NCBI GenBank assembly: GCA_016800925.1
Contig: JABCPU010001134.1
Span: 1 to 15,093 of the forward strand
DNA length: 15,093 bases
Reading direction: 5' to 3'
Source: Suillus spraguei
Lineage: Eukaryota > Basidiomycota > Agaricomycetes > Boletales > Suillaceae
A program made the position numbers and the translations under genes. Shown here piece after piece: positions 9,801 to 15,093 of the stretch (position 1 is its first letter; each line of letters opens with the position of its first letter). Under the pieces are notes generated by a model. The model searched no databases, had not been told where the DNA came from, and saw only the letters and a program-made list of their open reading frames with translations.

Positions 9801-10251
9801 AGAGGCTCGCCAAGACAATCTTGACATTTGTAGACCCCATCCTGGTGCAGATGATGCATCTCCTGTCTTCTGGTGGAGCTTCTCGATCCAGGAGGTGATG
9901 CAGATATGATTCCTGCCTTGGCAGCCATTGCCTGAGGTAGTCATTTTGACTCTGCATTTTTATATTTAGCTATAGTTTGAATGACACTCCAACATTTAAC
10001 ATGAACCTTGCCATGGTTTTTGGGAGTTGCAATGGCTCAAATGAGCCTTGGTCTTGCTCGTAAGTATTGTCAGGAAAGTCATCCCAAGGAGGTGGTGCCT
10101 GAACAGGCTGAAGTGTTGGTGATTCTGGGGAGAGTGAGGCATGGACCTGTAGGCTCATGTCTTGTGCTTGCAAGTGGGACCTTGACCCAAATCTTTTCTA
10201 CCTTTGCTGCCCCTTGCTTCTACCCTGTGGGATTTTTGCAATGGGGTGCAT
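6843..10251 (-). pseudogene. KDZ-family (CxC2-like) transposase, decayed
   Basis: DDE/RNase-H-fold transposase of the Kyakuja-Dileera-Zisupton group, which would cut and move its own element in the nucleus. Blocks in order on the minus strand: an N-terminal tail from ATG 10251; a Cys cluster (CQDC...CTGC...H, about 9826-9750); VLDDFLLDN; RYRELMRVARQWRQLK and LFCPACPQPGIN (~9230-9080); SFVMDRNFKAEHLHP (first Asp ~8980); HKLESTGIG...HGCFVPHS; FYDIN (second Asp ~8567); IGLWHVHGHQDS; GRIDGEIMETLW (Glu ~8385); ATWISIGLAIEEAQIAL; and FYRVHWLRAKALRD near the C-terminus. Introns fit at 9239-9296, 9019-9059, 8648-8699 (GC-AG), 8010-8061 and 7117-7172. Breaks include TAG at 10198-10200, TGA at 7073-7075, and frameshifts near 9855, 9350, 8845 and 8560. 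Length and block order match full-size family members. The family call is firm; the gene is dead unless the indels are sequencing errors. Confidence 0.9.
8648..8699 (-). other. Apparent GC-AG intron inside the transposase
   Basis: On the minus strand GGGGAAAG is followed by GCAAGCC and, 52 nt on, by TTTGCAG|ACAAATGAAC. Removing the 52 nt joins the conserved KDZ text FQKGER-QMNMDY in frame; leaving it in gives a stop. The donor is GC rather than GT. Either it is a genuine GC-AG intron, a class known at low frequency in fungi, or a donor GT mutated by one base. Confidence 0.7.
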
Positions 10252-10502
10252 CTACCTATCTTCATCTTATTTTATAATGCTAATTTGCAAGCAAAGCATC
10301 TGCTCAGGTGGAATGAATTTTTATTACATTGTGGTGTCATACAGTCCTGCGACTCATTACAAATTTATGTCCATTTATGGCTTTGGGACCAATATAGCTC
10401 AATTAAGCTACTGTTAGGCTTTTGTCAAAGTTCAACTTCTGACAATTCGTTCATACTTCCACCTTGCTTATCCTCAGCCCATTTCTGCCAATTTGATTCA
10501 CC
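10252..10502. promoter_or_regulatory. Divergent intergenic region, transposase / accessory gene
   Basis: About 250 bp separates the transposase start (minus strand) from the ATG of the accessory gene (plus strand), so it should hold both promoters. A TATA-like ATTTTATAATGC lies at about 10268-10279. No other element is recognised. The role is inferred from position only. Confidence 0.4.
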
Positions 10503-12360
10503 ATGGCAAGGACGGGTCATTCCACTCACATTACTTCCGGCAGAAATAGGGCACATCAACCACAGACACAGAAGCTCATGGAAAACGAAATTTTCGGGAG
10601 TTGAAGAACTACCTTCCTGAGTGGACCGTGGCCAAAAGGGGTGAGAAGGAGGGGTTTTCACTGCAATTGCCAGGGCAGCCAGGTTGTTTTGCTCCTAAAG
10701 TCGACCAAGGACAATGGAAAAAGAGGAAGCAGGTGATGGTCTTCATTGTGTTGAAAAAACTACAATTTTAACATCTTATTCTTCCATCAACTCTCAGATG
10801 TATAAGACTTGGTTGTTCAACAACAAGAAAAGGAAGGAAAGGAAGGACATGATAAAGTATGGAAGGAAATGAACGCCTAGGAATGGTGGTCTACCAGCAG
10901 AACGCGAAGAGGTGCTAAAGAGATTGAGGATGAGTCCGGGGCAAAGCCGGGAGATTCGGTATGTTCAAACATTATCAGGGGGCTGTGAAGAGAGTCATGG
11001 CTGAATTGGACGACGACGAGTTGGAGAAGGCAAAAGAAACAGCAGAAGAATGGTCAAACAGCTTTCCTCCTCCAGAGATACAACAGAAGTTGCTCATAAG
11101 AAGGGACCGAGCATATATGGAGCACTTTTTGAAAGAGATGTGGAGGCAATGTGGGATGAGAGTTTTTTGTGTTGTCAGCTTGGAAGAATGAACAGGGAGA
11201 GGTTCTGTTTCGGGATGTAAGTCAATTGTGTCTGCATCGCGATCTTCATCTCAATATATGTGTGCAGGCATGATGATAATGAGGCATTAGGAGATGGGAC
11301 AGCTTCATGAAGACAAAGGACTGGGAGGACATTGAGCCAGTATGGCAGGAGTACGCCCAGGAACAGCTTGGTGAGTGTTTTGAACTTTGGATGCAAGAAT
11401 AATTCATTGATCATCACAATGATAGGTGCCAGGGCACAGGACAGAGGACGACAGGTCAAGGAGGTCGCAAAAGAGTCAGAAAAACCAGCTTTTGAACTCG
11501 ACACAGATGGGGATGGGATGCCATTGCTTCCAGACATCACAGAAACAAAACTTGAGGAGAAGAAAGCCATAGTCAGGGCTTTCTTACATCGCACTACAGT
11601 GAGTCTTTCGTGGCAACATCTGAGATGTTGCTGAATGCGTGGACACAGGAATATGTTCCGGGAATGACAAGGCTGTCGTGCCATGGAGTGCCCTCGTACA
11701 AAGTCAGGATGACTTTGTGGCAAGGAAGTATCTTCCGGCGATATTGACCTGAAGGAGCCTTCGAAGTTGCAAAACTGGGACACAACGGCCTTGCTCAATT
11801 TCTGGTATGCTCAGCAGGAAACAGGAAAAGATTCAACATTTCTGTTCAAAGCATGGAAGAACAAGGATGGGGACATGGTACCATCTGTGGTATCCGGCAA
11901 GTCGCCATCGCGTCTGACTCGTCAAGTGAGAATGCAGAAGAGTGGAACTCTCCGAAGGCCCCGGGATCCATCAACCGAAGCCGAGAGTGATACCGACAGT
12001 GAAACTCATGACAAGGAGGATGACATTGATGATGACTCGGCTGATGGTCGATCCCCACTGAAGAAACCCAGACAAATAGCACACCCATCTTCAGCACCCA
12101 AGGAGACAGAAGTTCCATGTTCAATGCCGGAGCCTCGCCCGGCCAGGCCGGCCAAGGCAGGTGCACTTTTGACATCACGGATGGGCGACCTCCTGGCCGG
12201 GATCACTGAGGAAGTGGAAGAGAGGAACGCATCGCCGGAACCAAGGAGTATACAGGGCAAGAAAGCTGTCATTGAACCATCCGCAAGGACCACCCGGAGT
12301 AAGTCTCAAAAGCCGGTAGAGAGTACACTTCGAGTAACCAGGGCAAGGGGAAGGAAATAA
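10503..12360 (+). pseudogene. Decayed accessory gene next to KDZ transposase
   Basis: Resembles a family of uncharacterised, transposon-linked basidiomycete proteins; no biochemical function is known to me. Readable pieces in order: basic start MARTGHSTHITSG (10503); YLPEWTVAKRGEKEGF (10605); MYKTWLFNNKKRKERK (10798); MFKHYQGAVKRVMAELDDDE (10961); MWRQCGMRVF (~11140); LSAWKNEQGEVLFRD; MKTKDWEDIEPVWQEYAQEQ (~11308); VPWSALVQSQDDFVARKYLP (~11679); DIDLKEPSK; and a long clean end (11767-12360) with LLNFWYAQQETGKDSTF. The end is rich in Ser, Asp and Glu, then basic, finishing in TRARGRK, which suits a nuclear, perhaps DNA- or chromatin-bound protein. Introns fit at 10733-10797 (weak donor), 11217-11267 and 11371-11425. 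Frame jumps near 10594, 10870-10960, 11165 (T-run), 11300, 11590, 11660 and 11740 mark it as broken. The 11767-12360 part could still be read as a 197-residue ORF. Confidence 0.6.
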
Positions 12361-12448
12361 TGTACATATACCAAACTGCCCCCATGTTTACCACATTTTC
12401 ATCATTTGTCACACTTCTTAAAACACAGTGTCCCACTTCCAAAATGTT

Positions 12449-12830
12449 GAATCCTAAGCACCGAGTTCCGGACGACTCCCGATCACCGAGGTCCGGCACC
12501 CAGTATCAATCATTGGTAGTTGGTATTAGAGATTAGGGTTTGTGCATCATCTAAAATACATTGGAACTGTCATTGATATACATGAAAAATTCAGTGGTTC
12601 ACATGATTTAAGTATGTGAATGAAAATCCAAATATCACGAAACCCGATCACCGAGTTCCGGATGAATCCCAATCACCGAGCTCCGGACCCCGGGAATCAA
12701 TAATTGGCTGTTGGAATGGGACAATTGGGTGTGTGCATCATCTAAAATCAATTGGAAATGTCATTGTTATACATGAAAAATTCAGTGGTGAACATGATGT
12801 AAGTATGTGAATGAATATCCAAATATTTAC
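12449..12830. repeat. ~191-bp tandem duplication
   Basis: Two adjacent copies, about 12449-12639 and 12640-12830. Matching landmarks are CACCGAGTTCCGGA (12459 and 12649), TGTGCATCATCTAAAAT (12541 and 12732), ATACATGAAAAATTCAGTGG and AAGTATGTGAATGAA (12609 and 12800). The copies have diverged by scattered substitutions. The second copy runs into the stop codon of the minus-strand gene at 12827. Between 12361 and 12448 only AT-rich DNA downstream of the accessory gene is seen. Confidence 0.85.
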
Positions 12831-13796
12831 ATATGGGGTTGATCATCACACTTTTCAATGAGGGTATCTAATACAAGCAGCAATTCAGAGCTCATCTGTT
12901 TGGCCCTTTGCAACCTCCGGAGGTCCATATCAGCTCTTCTGAGTTTGTCGGATGTGTCAGCCCAAGCCACTCGGAATGGTCGGTCAGCCTCGAGGAGTTG
13001 ATGTACGGTAGGCTCCGGAAGATGGCCATGACGCTGTTGGTAATGGTCCAGGCGATCCAGAATTGATTCAACTTCAAGAAAATTAGCAGAAAGATACATG
13101 ATGAACAATTAAATACTCACATTCTGTTTGATCATATGACCCTAGGGGCATGAACTCCCTAAGCATGGCACGCAGGTCTTCATTGCTGAGTTCCGGTATG
13201 GGGGACTGACATTTAGGAGGTGTTGCATGTGCTTGGGACATCACATCAACAATAAAAATGAGATTGTATGATGAACTCACCTGGAATTGCTATTCCTGGG
13301 ATAGCCGGAGCATCAATCTCAACATCAGCACATTCCGGTGCTTCATCAACAATCAATAAGATCGTTTCCCTCAGGCTGAGCCGGGCATAAATGATCTGGA
13401 TGGATTGAATGAACATCCAAGTTGGATTATCTAAATGTGAATTGAGAAACCTACCAGGAATGCATCCAAGACATCCGGAACACCTGATGACCCAGATCAT
13501 AGTCGATCTCATCATCCGGCCCAAGGTATACATCTTCACATGGATCTAATAAATGTCCAGTCAATTGTAAGATATACTCAAAGCAACACATACCTGATGA
13601 AATCGGGACTCAGTCTCATCATCCGGCCCAAGGTATACATCATCCAGTGCATCTGGTCCATCTCCGTCAATTGAGAGCTGTACTGAAAGCACAACATACC
13701 TAGTGAAATCCGGGAGTCGGTTGAGTCATCCACATCCATTGAGTTGTATTCAGTGACCGGAGGTTCATAAAATCTGACTGCTGGTTGAGATCTCAT
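12827..13796 (-). CDS. Unknown spliced gene with duplicated exon
   Basis: No family recognised. ATG at 13796 (MRSQPAVRFYEPPVTEY) leads to an acidic stretch (MDVDDSTDSR). Introns fit at 13396-13454 (GTAGGT...ATCCAG), 13232-13280 (GTGAGT...CCCAAG) and 13072-13120 (GTGAGT...TTGAAG). The last three exons join in frame through IIYARLSLRETILLIVDEAP, SPIPELSNEDLRAMLREF and a helical, charged C-terminus (ILDRLDHYQQRHGHLPEP, then LRRADMDLRRLQRAKQMSSE), ending HM-stop at 12827. Two exon copies encoding VYLGPDDE lie at about 13500-13560 and 13610-13655. The join between this part and VPDVLDAFL is off by one base in my reading, so either a splice choice is missed or a frameshift exists. It is divergent from the gene at 14011 and probably a nuclear accessory protein of the island; function unknown. 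Confidence 0.5.
13486..13699 (-). repeat. Tandem exon-intron duplication (~107 bp x 2)
   Basis: TCTCATCATCCGGCCCAAGG followed by TATACATC occurs at 13507 and 13614. Each copy is followed by a CAATTG...ATACTCAAAGCA / CTGTACTGAAAGCA stretch and a CAACA(C)ATACCT donor (donor sites near 13593 and 13699). Each unit therefore contains one short acidic exon plus its neighbouring intron. The intron halves have diverged more than the exon core. Confidence 0.7.
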
Positions 13797-14010
13797 GATG
13801 TCTGATCAACTGATCAAACTGATTGATAACTGATAACTTCGAAGTTCAACACATGGCTGGCAACGGCCGAAAGTTGAACCATGACAAACAAAGACAAACA
13901 ATCAACGCTTATCAAGATTGTCCTTCAATTGTCTGGTTTCTTTTGAAACTTCATCCAGTGATACAGATTTCAAACTTATCTAAGCTTTCACATCTTTCAA
14001 GTCAATCCAA
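13797..14010. promoter_or_regulatory. Divergent intergenic region with palindromic cluster
   Basis: A 214-bp gap between head-to-head genes. Near the minus-strand gene it contains TGATCAACTGATCA, repeated ACTGAT words and the perfect 12-bp palindrome AACTTCGAAGTT (13835-13846). This could be an operator or transposase-binding region, but only position and symmetry support that. Confidence 0.35.
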
Positions 14011-15093
14011 ATGTCTACTTCAGTTGAAACCTCTTTTGGCCGTCTCAAGGCAACCACTGCTCAGATTGTGGGCATCATCGGGGCGCGGCTCATGCCTGCC
14101 GGCACTGGCCAAGCCCACCTTGCTCTGACAGCACAAGTCACTAATCTTGTGGTAAGTACCATTCATGTGTTAATTTACTTTTGGTTTTTCTAAGATCTGT
14201 AGGCTGAGATAGTGGGGAGCATGAGAAAGGGCCTTACATGCCCGGCATCATTGCATCCTGCTCCAAGGAGTTGATGAGAGTCAGGTCCATGACTCCCGGG
14301 TGTGGCCCAACTGGCACAGCATGGCATGACGACCCCCGGTGTTGAAACACTCCTGGCGCAGCAAGATTCGCGCCTGGGAGGCTTTAGGTGACCATTCAGG
14401 TGATCTCCTGTCATGCCTAACCCTTCCATTGGCCCAATCACTGTGGACCTTCCCTCCCCACCCGTCGTCACCGGCAATGTCGCTGGTTCTTCCACCCACG
14501 CCACTCCGAGCTCCGGGACAAAGGAAAAGGTAAGGGGTTGTTGCTGACCCAGAGCCGGAGGTGGAAGGGAGCAGGAAGAGGAAGTCCCCATGATGTCTGG
14601 ACACTCTTCCTCACCTCCGAAGTCGGCCAAGAAGGGTCAAGCGGGTCAAGGCAACTCGCCATGTGAAGCAGAAGGTGTTTGTGGAGTCGGAAGATGATGA
14701 AGACACAATTGTTCAGGTATGTCGTCCAGCTCATTGTTTTCATTCTCTCAATTTTCTGTAGCCTATTTCGAGTGGAGTGCCGGTGCTCAACGTTCCCTGG
14801 CCTTCCACAATTGGTGTAGGGACGCCTCATTCCCCTCGTTCACCACGTTCCCAAAGAAGCAATTGTTTTGGTCCTGCTTCAGTAAGTAATATTTAGTTGT
14901 CCAGCACTTGAAAAATGCTTATATATCATCAGCTCATTGCCGCAGTCCACCAAGGTGATGGTGAGTCATCATTCTTTGTCCGGACCTCCGCCTGTACTTA
15001 CCATTGTCAGGCCACCTCCGGCAGTCGTCCGGAGGTTGAGACCCCCCGGCATGTCCAGCACTCCGGCCAGGAACCTGCAGTCATGGATACAGG
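14011..15093 (+). CDS. Unknown spliced gene, partial at right edge
   Basis: Not recognised. ATG at 14011 gives MSTSVETSFGRLKATTAQIV and continues to TNLV, where an intron (14152-14202, GTAAGT...CTGTAG) leads to AEIVGSMRKGL. Later exons are clear: KRVKATRHVKQKVFVESEDD (about 14640-14716), intron 14717-14761 (GTATGT...CTGTAG), PISSGVPVLNVPWP...PHSPRSPRSQRS, and intron 14882-14945 (GTAAGT...CGCAG). A further possible intron is 14960-15009 (GTGAGT...TGTCAG). Between about 14260 and 14640 the frame is interrupted in my reading (stops near 14269 and 14344, and a one-base shift near 14630), so extra introns or frameshifts are hidden there. The product is Ser/Pro-rich with a basic block beside an acidic one, as in many disordered nuclear proteins. 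Its 3' end lies outside the window. Confidence 0.45.

Noticed and set aside
9161..9898. A 245-codon open frame on the + strand, one of the longest in the window
   Set aside because: It is antisense to the KDZ transposase, whose conserved blocks are readable on the minus strand. The translation has no recognisable domain, and the opening is best explained as a shadow of the transposase coding sequence.
11591..11640. Possible intron in the accessory gene starting GTGAGT near 11600
   Set aside because: Reading straight through with a one-base shift gives better protein text (HYSESFVATSEMLLNAWTQE), so a frameshift explains it better than splicing.
11175..11798. 207-codon minus-strand frame
   Set aside because: Antisense to the accessory gene, whose family-like phrases are read on the + strand; the minus translation shows no domain.
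1..15093. tRNA, rRNA, telomere repeats, CRISPR or retroelement long terminal repeats
   Set aside because: None could be supported by eye: no cloverleaf with a proper TTC arm, no TTAGGG array, no regularly spaced short repeats with unique spacers, and no reverse transcriptase or integrase motifs.

Overview
The window reads as accessory, transposon-rich DNA from a filamentous basidiomycete, most likely an agaricomycete. The reasons are short GT-AG introns of about 40-65 nt, a KDZ-family (Kyakuja/Dileera/Zisupton) transposase with a CxC zinc cluster, a neighbouring relic that resembles the fungal TET/JBP-type 2OG-Fe(II) dioxygenases reported to travel with KDZ elements, and large satellite blocks. 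No rRNA, tRNA, CRISPR or bacterial-type operon was seen. The species cannot be named from the sequence alone.

Layout. 1-640: tandem satellite with units of about 167 bp. 641-1247: gene-free, strongly purine-rich on the + strand. 1248-1974: a foldback (long inverted repeat) element with arms of about 215-235 bp. 2011-2540: a second tandem repeat family. 2728-4033 (+): a broken TET/JBP-like dioxygenase gene that keeps its HxD and distal H...R motifs. 4131-5760: a large satellite block of the same family as 1-640, bounded by a direct repeat. 5869-6671 (-): small unknown two-exon gene with one in-frame stop. 6843-10251 (-): KDZ transposase with at least eight recognisable conserved blocks, interrupted by frameshifts and stops. 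10503-12360 (+): degraded accessory gene, head-to-head with the transposase. 12449-12830: two copies of a ~191 bp repeat. 12827-13796 (-): spliced unknown gene with a tandemly duplicated exon-intron unit. 14011-15093 (+): spliced, low-complexity, proline- and basic-rich unknown gene that leaves the window.

How they fit together. The right-hand 9 kb looks like one KDZ mobile island: transposase plus several nuclear-looking accessory genes in divergent pairs. The TET/JBP-like relic lies outside it, bracketed by satellite. TET/JBP enzymes oxidise 5-methylcytosine or thymine, and published work (Iyer and colleagues, 2014) linked their expansion in mushrooms to KDZ transposons, so the pairing here is probably meaningful. 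Most genes are damaged: frameshifts are frequent, several in homopolymers, and three in-frame stops fit C-to-T changes on the coding strand. The island is probably dead or dying, unless some indels are assembly errors.
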